Shown in pieces: positions 1-12,429 of a stretch of DNA of 64,000 bases. The stretch comes from Ischnura elegans. Its lineage: Eukaryota; Arthropoda; Insecta; Odonata; Coenagrionidae. The stretch's first letter is position 1; the number at the start of each line of letters is the position of its first letter. Made by a program: the position numbers and the translations under genes. The stretch lies in NCBI RefSeq assembly GCF_921293095.1, contig NC_060251.1, forward strand, positions 65,241,585 to 65,305,584, written 5' to 3'. The notes under the pieces are model-generated. The model was not told the origin of the DNA. It did no database searches and saw only the letters and a program-made list of their open reading frames with translations.

Positions 1-490
1 TTTGCACGAGCTTGAATCCATTATTATAAAAGTTTTTATTAACGAAAACGATTATCAAAAACACTCATATCTCCAAAAAAAATAAGAAATCACTGAATCT
101 CCCTTCCACCTCAATATACATTGTCTTTGTTGTGTGATTTCCACCCTAAGAATGATTTTCATTCGTGCTGACTCCAGATTTTAGTTCTAACAATTCGAAA
201 ATGCTAAATAACTTAAAAAAGATTTCCACATACAAATGAAAACAAACATTTCAAATATAACGACTTTCATATGTTGTTTGATAGTGCGTCCTTTTTCCAC
301 TGGCGCTGTACATCAAGCGTTGAAGCAGCCAATCACAGGAAAGCTTCGTAGTAGCTGATGTTTGTTGTATTTGGAATTTTTGTAAACACAGGCGGTGTTT
401 TTTAAACATCAGCTCTAATATTGTCTTAGGCGGCATAATTAAAATATATCTCAAAGTTTCGACATTTATGTAAGGCTGTGTTCGCAAGAA
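1..490. other. Upstream region of the ZAD zinc-finger gene
   Basis: No coding segment is recognised here. A CCAAT motif lies at about 329-333, roughly 160 bp before the start codon at 491, and could be a promoter element. The transcription start cannot be placed from sequence. Open frames on the minus strand here overlap the antisense of exon 1 and look like chance. Confidence 0.4.
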
Positions 491-649
491 ATGGATGACA
501 CAATGTCTGGTGAAACAGTAAACATTCAAGAAATATGCAGGCTGTGTTTGTCTGTTGACGCTTTTCGGCTTCCGATATTCCATGATAGTCTTGATAAACA
601 AGTTTCAATCACGCTCAAAGACCGGATTTTTGCCTGTTTAAACATTAAG
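491..649 (+). CDS. ZAD zinc-finger gene, exon 1
   Basis: 53 codons holding the first ZAD cysteine pair. The donor is AAG|GTAAGG at 650. Phase 0. Confidence 0.85.
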
Positions 650-3600
650 GTAAGGATTATCAAAAATATAGCTTATAATGTCACCTAGTTTATTCACACT
701 TATGAAAGCGTAGCTTAATATCCATGAATGGAAGCGTACCTAAATGTCCGTTACTTAAGTTGTGAGGGAAATTGCATTGGACCTCAGCGGCGTGCTTTTA
801 GGGCTGAAATATAAAGTCTCAGTTGCCCCGTTTTTATTCTCGGAAAGATTGGGCCAAAGAAGTATAAAATTCTATAAAATGTACCGCAGTACTAGGAAAC
901 ATAATACGTATATGTAGCCTACTAAGTTTTGCTCTCAACTTTCGTGGCTATATGTTATTTTTATCCTCATTCTGTATTTATTTTTAAACGCAGTTTCCCT
1001 TAAAGTTCTGCGTACTATTCTGTTGCTGAATTTAACGCGTTTAAATCGTAGTTGCAGGCTTGATTGTTCGGGCCAGCACATTTTGTTGGTAAATGTTGCA
1101 ACGTTTTGTTTAAAAGGGTTTTGGATGTCATGATATGTGATAGTATTATCTACTTTGGATACTAGAGTTGAAATTTTTGTAAATGTGTTCGTAGAGACTT
1201 TACTTTTATTTTTAAGGTTATGTCATGCATTTATAATACTGGTATGCGTGGGACATTTTGCGAATCGTCATAGCCCAATGCCCCGCATGAATTGAACTTT
1301 CCAGTAAGCATTATTCAATTTAAGATGTATTCTCTTTCATCCTGTCCTTGAACCCTGTTTTTTTGCTCCCATTCTTGATTGTCTAACACCGTTCCCTCCA
1401 ACGGGGTTTTCAGCATTCCATCCCCATAATAAAGAAAACTGCTTCAACTAAATTTTCTGTCTTCTCCATGTCTCTTTGAAAACTTTATCCACACTCGATA
1501 TTTAGAACTTTCTCCATCCTTTTCCTCTATGGTCATCTTGCATTCTCGATTCTCCTCCATACCCACATCTTGAATGTTCTATATCTTTCCTTATCTTCCT
1601 ACCTTAGCATCCATCTTTTTTCACTTTATAGTATCATTTTCTAAATAAAACTCTCATTAGACTTGTCTTTGCTCTGTTATATTAACATGGTCTCATCAGC
1701 TCTCTCCAATTATTAAAGGCTTTGAAAATGCAATTCTGTCTTCTGCATATCTATTTGACTTCCTGAGAGTCTAACCAGTGCACCTGTTTTCCTTTAGTGT
1801 GCTACACAAACTGTTAAATTATTCCACCCACCTTTGACCATCTAATTTTTTTGCCAAGCTTTATATTCGTCGCTCATGATGCTTTAAAAACCACATGAAT
1901 TTTGTCTTCTTTTGAATACCTTTCATGCCATTGTTATTCAAGAATGGCCATGGTAAAAATTCCCCTGGGCTGGGAATCGAACCTCAGACCTTAGGCTTTC
2001 TGGGCCACTGCGCAGACCACTATGCTATCCAGGTTCCTGAATTCCCATGGCAATTTCACCTCACCTTCTTGTCATTTTTTCACCTTACGTATCGACCATT
2101 GTGTGGTAATCTTTTGCTATGCTGCTAATCAACACCAGTTCTTTCACAAACTTCTCCATTGTGGGTGACCCTTAACCTCACTCACTCACCTTCCTTAATT
2201 CTTCAAAAAATTTTACGAGCTGTTGTCCTTGCCTACCACATTCCTTGCTATCAAAAACGTAAGAGCATTCTTCACCTTTCTGTAATTGTGTAAAATTTAT
2301 GTAAAATCCTCATTCTGAGACTATCCTCATACTCTACACTTTCTTCCCTGATATTCATATTTCTGGCATGTTTCTGCTGTCATAAAGACCTGCAAGTGCC
2401 CATTCGAAACTTATAATTGAAATTTTTAAGCTGTGTTTCATTGGTGGAAATGCAGTTATGAATGAATGTAAAGAAGTGGTGTCTTGTTGCCAATTCAAGT
2501 GCATGCCTTAAAATCACATTGTACAGAAGAGTGAGAGAAAAGAGAAGTCTTCTAAAAACCTTAACCGGAAGATGGAATAACTTAGTTGGCCACATTATGA
2601 GACATGATGGCCTGATGAAAACAATCATGGAATGACAAGTGGAAGGGAAGAAGGGCATGGGATGACCCCAAAAGAGTTGCTCAGGACAGGTTTTAAAGGA
2701 TGTATTAAGAGAAATATGTATGTCACTATGAAAAGGCTAGCAGATAAGAGAGAGGAATGGAGAGCCGAGTCAAACCAATCTCAGGATTTTTGACTAAAGA
2801 TGATGGTACCAAGCACCACTATTTGGTTTTTCTGGAATGAGGACCTTGTGTACCAGAATGATCTCATCTCAATGCATCAGTGTCTATGTTCAGCCCACTC
2901 AAACTGGTGGAAATTTTTGTGATTTATTCTCGTAAAATACAGAATTTCTCAATCATGTCACTGAACTATTGAAAGTCTGTATTTAGTGTCTTTTCAGTGC
3001 CTTCTCAAGTGTTTCTGATTCTCTGTTTGCTCTTTACATGGGTAATAACTTATCAAAGTGGCCCTCTTTTTCTTTCCATCCTAGCCTCAATTGAAAATGA
3101 TAACCTCTTGCTATCTAATCATGCATGTAGTTAATACTTTGACTATTTTTTATAGGTATCACTGAATGACTCCCTCTCTCATCTCATATGTCACCGTTGT
3201 CTCTATAAAGTGGATGAGTTTTACCAGTTTAAAATGAACTGCCAAAAATCAGAGGCACTCTTAGTTGAAACGAAGAAAAGGCTGGGTATTGGGATTGATT
3301 CTTCTGCCAACAGTAGTGTCAGCTGGGAAGAGGTGAGTAGATACAAAGCACATTCACTGATGGAGAGTGGAGTGCAGAATAGTATTAGTTTACTGTCCGA
3401 GACTTTTGAATTTATGTTGTGGAAAGCTATTTCAAATTCCCTACTTAAAAAGTATTGACATGATAGTTTGTAAAAGGGTATTAATGGGAAAGTCCTGATG
3501 ATATGTTCAGAAAAGAGAATTCATGTCCATTTTCCTTGAAGTATACCTAACCTATTGAGGTCAATGCTCGGTGAATGTGTTAATGATTTATAAAATCGAA

Positions 3601-5698
3601 CAACTGTATTCACTTGCCGCCGTATCCCCCTATCCATGGGAATGGAAATGTATTTCCTATAATTTTTACAGTAAAGAAACATTAGTAATGCTTATAAAAA
3701 GGTAAAGTTGTTGTTTACAGTAACTACTCAATGCACATGCGAAACATGAAGTGTACTTTGGCTATAAAATATTTCTTTTGTTAATCTGGCAATTTATATG
3801 AATGTAGAAGTTTTTTTGTAGACTTGGTAAACTCTCAGACTGTACGCATTAAGTCTGTTTACACACTACATTAACATGTACAAGTTAATATGTGATTGCA
3901 TGAACAGTTTTGGTTAACTGGAGCGGAGAATGTACGAATGCATGAACCATATTATAACAGCTTCCATTTTCTGTGCATGCGTGCACATAAGTTGGGCAGG
4001 TACATGGTGCATTGTTGTTCCTTCACACGATCATACATTTAGGCATTAAATCGTACAGGTTAATAAACTGTGTAAACAGGCCTTTAGACATGATCTTGCC
4101 ATGAAGTGATAGGTCTTTACAACTTTAAAGATGAAGATCTGTCTAACTTTGACATATGAGCATTAATCATTCATGTCTTAATTTCGACATTCCATTGTTT
4201 CATTTTTGTCTGAAGTTTGATGTGTCACTTATGGTCGCAATTGCTGGACAACTTCAACCTTAGTCCAACAGCAATGAGGGTATAGTATCAAATTCTAGGA
4301 ATGCCAGCATCATATGGCCTGCTCGTCTGCAATTTTTCAGGTAGTTTATTTTTTATGAGGAAATTGAAAAATTTCTGTGTGCAGGACTTGACCAAAACTA
4401 ATGTCACAAGTAAAGAGCAATATCAAATTTAACTCACAATTAGCCCTATTAAAGTGTAGGTGGAGTGGATATGGACAGGGCAGTGTATGGGTTAGGTAAC
4501 ATTTGAAGGTTACATTGCAGCAGTGTTTATATTATTGTGTTCTTTCTTGTCTGTTGACTCAAAATTTCTTGTTTGGTTAAGTCAAGTTGAAATAGAAAAA
4601 CTTCAGAAAATATGTATTAAGCAGCCTATAACTAAGTTTTTTTCCTTGAAAGGAGGACCTTTGGAATCCTTGTTCAATTCTTCAAAAATAATCCTCACAA
4701 TTTTATGTCAGGGTGGTATTTTACGTAGAAAATTTATTCTTGATTCGTGTGTGAAGCATAATTGAGGGTTATAAGTAATTTAAGTATAGATTATGGATGT
4801 TATAATGAATCAAAATTAGTCCTCAGAGTGGAATTATGTGTAAAATTGTGAAGTAACTTAGAAAAATAGAAGAGAGAATAAATGAGTCTTCAGGTACATT
4901 ACTTAAATCAAATTTGAATCTGAATCATGGGAAATGACCGCATTTCATTTTAAACTGTTTGTATTCTTCCAGGATCATTGTGATACCTTGTCAGATTTTA
5001 TAGCCGTGGATTTTTATTTTCAGCAAGTGGCCGAGCAAAAGAATTCGGTGCCATCTGAGATGTTCCAGTCGCGGGAAATTGAAGCAAGAGCATTATCTGT
5101 GGACAAAGTGGAATCTGAAGAAAACTCTACTGAGAGGGTTAACAACGCAGATGGTGAAATGAGCCAGCCTTGTCTTACTCCAAGCAACTTGGTGGTGGCA
5201 TTGTTGGAGGAAGAGGACAACAATGCTAATACTGGCGTCAGTGGTGGTGTGGATCATGGGATGCATCCATCATTTGCAACTGAAGGTAAAGTGGTGCACG
5301 AGGTAGGCAACCCATGGTTTGATAGGTCATCTATGCTGCCCATCACCAGTGCCGTGCTCTCTGTGGCATCCACACTGAAAGCATACAACTTCAGGACCCA
5401 GCCACCCCCTTGCGTGCCAAAGGTCCCCAAGAAGAGGAGGACGCCGACAAGAAATTTGTCTAAGGGCTCTTCAGAGAATCAGGAAAGGGTGAAAAAGTAT
5501 GCGTGTGAGCATTGTCCCATGTCATTCAACTTTCGATCGAATTTGCTTCGGCATGAGAGAGTTCATTCTGGGGAGCGGCCTTTCAAGTGCAAAATCTGCT
5601 CCAAGTCATTTTCGCAGAATGAGCATTTAGTTCGGCACGATCGGGTACACAACAAAGTGGCTCCAGTAGTGACTCTGTACCAAGGACAAGAAGTGTAA
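491..5698 (+). CDS. ZAD-type C2H2 zinc-finger protein (3 exons, 336 or 353 aa)
   Basis: Probable nuclear DNA-binding protein. Coding exons are 491-649, 3156-3332 and 5024-5698 (or 4973-5698), all joined in phase 0. Exons 1 and 2 together encode an N-terminal ZAD (zinc-finger-associated domain, a zinc-bound dimerisation module of insect C2H2 proteins): Cys16-x2-Cys19 (CRLC) in exon 1 and Cys65-x2-Cys68 (CHRC) in exon 2, followed by the typical helix (YKVDEFYQFKMNC). A long acidic, poorly conserved linker follows, then a basic stretch (PKKRR) that could be a nuclear signal, then two C2H2 fingers near residues 271-293 and 299-321 joined by an SGERP linker, and a 15-residue tail. Only two fingers is few for the family. 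The start at 491 places the ZAD at the usual N-terminal position; a second in-frame ATG lies four codons on. The DNA target and the orthologue are unknown; ZAD genes diverge too fast for me to name one. Confidence 0.85.
1330..1640 (-). repeat. Degenerate LINE fragment (C-terminal ORF2 remnant)
   Basis: Read on the minus strand, a stretch resembles the end of a CFDP2-like LINE ORF2: a frame reads FKMWVWRRIENA, like the usual FEMWxWRRMEKV of that family. No open frame remains. The match is short and from memory. Confidence 0.35.
1955..2036 (-). repeat. tRNA-derived SINE
   Basis: On the minus strand there is a pol III A-box-like GGATAGCATAGTGG (about 2017-2030) and, about 35 bp on, a B-box GGTTCGATTCC (about 1972-1982). 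Spacing and order match a tRNA head. The 3' body and target duplication are not resolved. Confidence 0.7.
2495..2812 (+). repeat. LINE 3' fragment (APE-type LINE, C-terminus of ORF2 and 3' end)
   Basis: A disrupted reading frame gives LVGHIMRHDGLMKTI, then VLKDVLRE, then REEWRAESNQSQDF and a stop. This is the usual C-terminus of LINEs with an apurinic-type endonuclease of the CFDP2/RTE-like sort. It ends in a GATGATG tail. The same 3' end, inverted, is at 61785-62090, and it is the part missing from the longer LINE at 38478-42450. Confidence 0.7.
3156..3332 (+). CDS. ZAD zinc-finger gene, exon 2
   Basis: 59 codons holding the second ZAD cysteine pair and the helical end of the domain. The acceptor TTTTTTATAG ends at 3155 and the donor GAG|GTGAGT is at 3333. 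Phase 0 at both ends. Confidence 0.85.
3333..5023. other. ZAD gene intron 2
   Basis: A 1.7-kb intron containing one MITE (3852-4083). Nothing else is recognised. Confidence 0.75.
3852..4083. mobile_element. 232-bp MITE, PIF/Harbinger-like (TTA target duplication)
   Basis: The ends are inverted: AGTCTGTTTACACACTACAT at the left matches the reverse complement of the right end (AGGCCTGTTTACACAGTTTA), and similarity continues for about 40 bp. TTA flanks it at 3849-3851 and 4084-4086, as expected for PIF/Harbinger. It has no coding capacity and lies inside ZAD intron 2. Confidence 0.7.
5024..5698 (+). CDS. ZAD zinc-finger gene, exon 3 (linker and two C2H2 fingers)
   Basis: 224 codons and a TAA stop. 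Two good acceptors are in the same frame: one ends at 5023 (TTTTTATTTTCAG), the other at 4972 (GTATTCTTCCAG). The upstream one would add 17 residues. I chose the downstream one for its stronger pyrimidine tract, but both may be used. The fingers occupy about 5498-5650. Confidence 0.8.
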   Translation, partial: QVAEQKNSVPSEMFQSREIEARALSVDKVESEENSTERVNNADGEMSQPCLTPSNLVVALLEEEDNNANTGVSGGVDHGMHPSFATEGKVVHEVGNPWFDRSSMLPITSAVLSVASTLKAYNFRTQPPPCVPKVPKKRRTPTRNLSKGSSENQERVKKYACEHCPMSFNFRSNLLRHERVHSGERPFKCKICSKSFSQNEHLVRHDRVHNKVAPVVTLYQGQEV

Positions 5699-8600
5699 GG
5701 TTTCTGCCAAATGACTGATGGTTGAAGTACAAGGTGTGGCAATATTCTTATAATGAATGATATAATTTTATACATGGTCAACCTTTTCTAATATTATATG
5801 AGCACATCCAGTGAGTGTTACGCAAGGATAGGGGGGTAGCGATAATAGTGCCTGGGAAAGTATTTAATTTTTATTACGAAGCTCTTTTGCAAATAGGCAT
5901 GAAAAGAGATACAACCATGGAGACAGAGGTGTATAATATTTTGGAGGAATTACTCTGATCATGGCAAAATATGCATATTGAAGGTTTTATTCTTGAAATG
6001 TTGCCTTTTCAATATAGATCTGGCAAGTGATACATTTGTGAAATAATGTAAGTCCAGCTGTGAGAAATGACTTTTTATATTTTTTTAGGGAATTATTTAA
6101 AGCTCTGGAATTGGTTCAATGTTTTTTGATTGAACGTATAATAATTTTAAATAAGCGAATTTCTTGATTGAATTTTACTCATACTCCTTGGCAAAGACTC
6201 TTATGGCTAAAGATTGTTTCCATGATTTTACGTCAGGGTGCTATTTGATATAGAAAATTTATTCTTGACAATTTTGGTCTGTGTACATGTAGGTAATGAG
6301 GTTTTAAAAGTCATTACTGTATATATTTAATATGTGCTAATCTGTCCAAAGAAATAGTCTCACCATCAGTCCATTGATGCCTATCTTTTACATGTTTCAT
6401 TTTGAATGACTTAGTGCATTTTTTGTGATAAATACATAACATGTATGTGCTGCCTGGGAGCATCATTCAAACATGGTGGCTTGAATTATGGACTACATAA
6501 ATATTTAATGTTAGTCATCATCCATTCAATCAGATCAGTATTTTTAGACGTGAATCGTTGCTTCTTTCTTGCTGTGGATGCTAAGACAGTGGTGATTATA
6601 TCGATGAAAATATTTTTTCAGTGGTTGTTTAAGTCAGTATTGAAGTACTTAATTTAAAGTATCTTGGGGTATTTTTTCTGTCTTAGGTTAAGTGTACTTG
6701 AAATTACAATTTTTTAATATCATTATCTAGTCATCTTGTTTTACCTAAAATATTGTGTCCTTTTAGAAATTCTTTATGTAGTGCTTTAGTCAGATGAGTA
6801 GTGCATCACTGGTTAGGATGTATAACATTTTTAGAACTTTTATTGTGATTTTTGTCATTTTGTCTCAATTGTCATATTGTTCTTATTCTTAGTTGATGTG
6901 AGGGAAATCATTTTAATATGGTGATAGTAGAAGTAATCAGTGTTTGTCTCATCTATTTACATAGGTGTAGTAGAGGCAAAATACACTTGACCAATTGCAT
7001 GAGAGGCAAAAAGATCTCTGCCAGTATTCTGTGTTGTGATGACTTTGGTGTGAAATCATTTTTCAGAGGTATTTATGAAGGATATATTTATGTAGAAAAC
7101 CGCTGTTCACACCAAAAGTAGACCTTTGTCAATCCATCAATAATACTAATTGATTGTGTATCTAATTTCATTTTCATGTGCATAGTTGCCTATCCTAAGC
7201 CTTTGATGTGTATATGGTGACTTTTTCATTATTGTGAATGTGTTTTAAACAAATGTAGTGATAGCTATACCCTTGTCAGCAAGCTTAAGAGTGCTAACAC
7301 CATTGAAAAATTATCAAAGAGCATTTGGATTCAACTTTAAGAGTGTTTTGGTTCATATCAGCTTTACGTATTTACATTTGGCTTAGGATAAAGCATATTA
7401 ATTATTTCATAATTTTCAAACCTGCCTAATTGTATGACTAAATGGTAGGCTTGAGGATGCATGTGCCTTAATGGTGCTGCCCTGATCATTAATTATGCGC
7501 TCAGTTTCCAGCTATTTTTAATGCTGTTATTCATGTTATGATTAAGGTATTGTGACTTCTTAAATATTTTAACTCTATGAAGTACTTTACCTGGGAAATG
7601 CATTTCTTTACTTTATTTTAAACACTATCCTTCGATAATAAATGTCCCTTAATTTTTCTATATTTTAAGTGTGTCATATGTATCAATTAAGTATGTTAAA
7701 GATAAAGCCAAAACACCATATCATGGATATAGAATTTTTATATTTATTTAGTTTTATTGCGTAAAAATTTGCAAGTACTAGTCCTGATTTTTTATTTTAT
7801 CCTTATTAAGATATGTGCTTAATCCATTCTGTTGGTAGTAGTATCCTATGGAAGCTGGCTCTCTGATATTATTTTTCTAAGCAATACATAGTGTCTTGGT
7901 TTAAACTCATTTTCTAATTTAGGGGTCATGTTAATTCTATTTGGAATCTTCATGTCTGACCATCCATCACACCATTTTGTTCTTTTTTCTTTTTTGTGGA
8001 ATGGATTCCCAGGGAAGCATTCCTTTATATTTTTTAAAGTGATGTTTTCATTGGCTGAGATATAGCCAGTGAGTTATTGGTTTAATCCCAAACCAGATTT
8101 AGTCAGAGTATGGTAGATGCTTGCTTGTATAGCAAGGTAGTCATCTCTTTCTCTTGCATATGACAGAAACCTTCCATTCCCTCTTTTACTATTACCATGC
8201 TCTCTCTTCTCCATTTCCATAGATTTATGTGGATTACATCTTATATGGTCTCTTATTTATTAGCTTTGTAAATTAAGGCTGGGTCAGTCTAGGGTATATT
8301 AACATTCCACATTCCCTTTGTTTCCTATCCACCTTCCAAGGCCATTGCATTAGGAGAGCCTACACTGTGAGGATATTTCTTTATCTTGCTAGGCCAAGAG
8401 AAATGGATTTTACAGACATTACGCATATTTTGCATCAAATATGAACTGATGATAGAATAGTTTGTTGCATAAGAACATGTTTGACATGTTTTTAGGTTGC
8501 AGTTTTTTCCTTTTATGGTTTTTTGTAAGTTCTGCACGCTGATTGCCCAGCCATAGTCTTGAAGTTGATTGCAGAAAAAAGTGAAATCTCTAGTGACCTG

Positions 8601-11600
8601 TTCTGCTAAATCCAGATATCTATTTCAATTGTTGCTATTTAAGTGGAAAGGACTTGCCAATCATGAATATTTTCAGAATTTGCATTATGCATTGGGGAAT
8701 GTGCATTTTTTTTTCAACATTTACTGTTTCATGTAGTTTTACATTGGCAGTGGTGGCAGCAAATATTGAACTGAATTGATTTAGATCTGGAGGTAAAAGT
8801 TTCATCTGTGTGAAATGAAATATCTTGGAGGAGTTAGTTTCTACGAAAGATTTAATTAACTGGAGGAAATCATTGGAAAAATAGTTCTGTTGACCCACTG
8901 TATATTTATTTATTCTGAATGCTATTTTTGATTGGGTAAATGCCAATATCAATCTTTGTATTGCTTTCTGACACTTGTTTATCATTCTGTCCTTCCAGAT
9001 TAATTTTTTCAAAGAATTATATGATCATGTACATCTGGATTTTAGCAACAGCCTACATTGTCGCACTGTAATGTGTTGGCAAATTTTGATCTCAAATTAA
9101 TATCAAGGTGATATGTACTCAACAATCAGTTTTTTTCACTAATTTCATCAATATGCTGATGTTGAAATAACCTATAAATATACATCCTCCTCATGTATAT
9201 TGTGAAATATTAAGCACATATGTCTTTAAACTGCAAAACGGAAGATATACTTTTCCAGTGATACTGAGAATTATTTTTTTATCGATCTTTCTTGGGAAAG
9301 TAAAAGCAAGTATTATATTCAAAGTCACCATGTAATCGCCAGCACCTATGTAAGCATTATTTAGTTCTAAAATTATTGATAAATAGTTCTGCTTCCAGTC
9401 TTGGATGATTATTGAAGTACTAGTCAGCGAAGGCATAGTGATTTTAAAAATTGCTTGCATGGTTGATGGTAAACATCAGGACATTTATGATTTCTTCTTA
9501 CACTATGAAATTTTGGCAGATTTGAGTTGTGGCCTGTGGGCAATCTCTAATAAAATGCATAGCCTTGTTTGCTGGTTAGCCTCAGATGAGACTTGGAAAT
9601 GCATTATGTATTTAATTGAAAGTGAAAAATAATTCCAGCAAAGGTGGCTGTAATCTGTATCAGAATCAAGGTTTTTATGTTTGCATTTTTTGCAGGACAT
9701 GTTTCAAATCTTTTTTGCTGGCATAGTTCCTAACATTGATGAGGAAAGATCTTAAGTTTTTTTTATCCTTTCATGCTTTTGAAACAAATTTTCATACCAA
9801 GTACTGATAAATGTTTGAAAAGGAAAATGGTTCACTAATCTGATGAATGATTCATATACCTATAATTATATTTTTATGCTCAAATTATTTGTTTAAGAAT
9901 CTCTTCTTATTCTTAAACTGGGGACTCAAGAGTATACAGAGTGTTAATTGCGATATTAAAAAAAATATTTTTGGTGTTGCATTGTAAATTCTGTGTGAAG
10001 AATATATTATTGAGGAATCAGTTTCAGCATACCAGTCTAAATGTATTATAATGCTTGGCTGACACTTATATTGACTTGCTCATTTATTTTTATGGTATTG
10101 TTTTTTTTCCAAATCATTAGAGTTTGGGAACTAATGTAAGCAGTCCTTAAACTTTGAGAGACGAAGTCAAGCATTGCTGTGGGACGGTAAATGATGTTGT
10201 CAAACAGGTATCGGTACAATTATCCTTGAACTATGTCCAAGTATTAAGGCGATCATAAGTGTCATTTTAACCATTTTCGATGGATTTAATTGTACTAAGT
10301 TGGAGTTCATGTATATTTTTATACACAATATCTTATATGTATTTTTAAACAGTACTCTCATTTAAATTATGATAGGTATTTATTAGGCATGTTTTTAGTG
10401 CCAAAATAATATATATTTACGTGGAATTGAATGATAAATGTTCAATGCTGATACATTTCTGTTCATGATTGGCTGTCACGAGAAAAATATGGTATCTTTA
10501 AGCTGAGTTGTATCATCATAATTATTCATGTTGAATGGAAATTTTGTACCAAATTTGCAATAATGTACATGCGTGCTGTGGGCATTTATCTATATTACTG
10601 AGGGATATCACTTTCTAAACCAGGAAGTTTTGCATGTTATTCATGCGAACTTATCAGCTGTAGTCAATCTTGTCCAATAGAATGAGATTTATCTTGGAGT
10701 AAAATTAATTTATTTGACTTTGACATCTTAGGGTAAGAATATTGGCTTTAATATATCCTCAGTGACTTTGGTATGTAATGTGAAATATTTTTTGCATCAA
10801 ACATTTTGGTGATCATAAATGGAGTTAATGTGGTTGAGATTACATAATGTATTTTGGCTGCCCGGTAGTGAATATATCAAAATATTAATTTACTGAGGCA
10901 ACTTCAGTGGTTACCAAGTTCTTTGTGTCTATGTCAAATTCGTGTAGTCATCACTGAAAGGATGTGAAAGTGATGATATAATTTGTAAAGGCTGAAATAT
11001 AATTTATTTGCTTAGAAGGATGGCTTTGGTTATTTCACACTGCATCATATTTTCAATGATTGCTGATTTAGTTTAGGCATGAGCATTCATCTATAGCAAA
11101 TTTTTACCTCTTAATTCACCCTATATTCAGAATACATGTACTCCCCTAACCCTTATAGTGTGGGAACGTTTTTATATGTTTTGCATGCTGACTGTGGCAT
11201 TTGCCCAAAATTTTTATTGCTACCTGGATATCTTGCACTTTCTCTCACTATAACGATTGATATGTGGCGTAATTATACCAGACTAGCCCTTGTGGCAGGG
11301 GGTGCCACCTCCACTGTGGATCTCTTGTGCACTGGGTGGTAGCTAAAGTCGTGGACTCCCGCGGCATAATGGTTAACCTCATTTCCCTTGCCTTGCTTTT
11401 CCCCATTGCTCTTGCATTCCTCGTTCACACTCAAATCTGCTAAGGCAATGGAAACAGCTGAAGAGGATGGTAGATGCAACAATGCATCAAAGAATTGAGT
11501 TCTTCCCAACTCATTTGTTAAAATAGATGGCCAAGCCCCAATAAACGAAGACAACAAAAACCTGGATTTGAGGAATTACAGTTGTGTATCTTTGAAGCAA

Positions 11601-12144
11601 TCCTTCAATTTTAGGCATTTTTTTAGCCTAAGAGTGGATTACATTTGATTTCTGGCTTGAAAAAATGAAGGTAAATTTATGTATTAAATGGGAAATAAAA
11701 TGTAACTTAATTGTACTTAACACCCCCTTAGCTGTGTGGATGGTAACTTAAGGCACTAATGTCTATGGGGTAGAACTGTTTCATCACGTACTGTTGAGTG
11801 AATTTCAATTTTCCTCTTGGTTATCTATAGAGACCACTAGTTTCAATACAGATACATTAATCCAGATACAATTATCGTATCTAGATTGGAAGAAAATGAT
11901 AGTGTGTCATTAGCATTCATTTCAGTAAATTGTATTTAAAAAGCAGAGAAATAAAATTGTTGTTCTTTTGGATGGTGGCAATTTTCTTCTTCAATCTGTC
12001 AAAGCTATTGGTGTAAAGCCGAGGGCTCAAAATATGAGGTGCTTTGTGCATGAAAATGTTTTGCTCTCAATATTGCTGCACATTTAGATGATCCCAAGTT
12101 GTGTCTGCAGATGTGGCCTCCATCCACTGCAGAAGGGAATGATA
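5699..12144. other. 3' UTR of the ZAD gene and AT-rich intergenic DNA
   Basis: No gene is recognised. Scattered AATAAA-like hexamers occur (for example near 7637-7642), but the poly(A) site cannot be fixed. Short open frames on both strands (for example 8635-9012 minus, 9191-9460 minus) have no recognisable domain, splice context or codon bias. Confidence 0.6.
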
Positions 12145-12429
12145 TTTGAAAGCAGGGTTTGGGAGTTTTGGTTTCCTCTTAAAACACTCACCTCCTCAAG
12201 GAGGAACTCCGAGAGAAAGTCTCGAGATCCTCCTCCGAGTAGGGAGTATAGGAGAAGGGAGAAAGAAAAAAAAACTCTCTCTCGTTTCTGAAGCCAGGAT
12301 ACTTCCTCCCGATCAAGGAAGAGGAAATTTTTCGTGGAGGAAGAGATATTTTGAGGATTATTTTAGGTAACCAAATGTAATCCTCTTGTTGGAGCTACGC
12401 TGTGTGGACTCTGGGAGGAAATTAGAAAC

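Larger units (their letters stand above)
650..3155. other. ZAD gene intron 1
   Basis: A 2.5-kb intron holding minus-strand LINE-like remnants, a tRNA-derived SINE and a plus-strand LINE 3' end (each listed separately). The rest is featureless AT-rich DNA. Confidence 0.75.

Noticed and set aside
251-608. Minus-strand open frames opposite ZAD exon 1
   Set aside because: They are antisense shadows of the ZAD exon and its leader, with no family match.
8635-9012. 125-codon minus-strand open frame
   Set aside because: AT-rich composition and no recognisable motif or splice partners.
11270-11420. GC-richer patch with GGCATAATGGTTAA, considered as a SINE A box
   Set aside because: No matching B box at the right distance on either strand.
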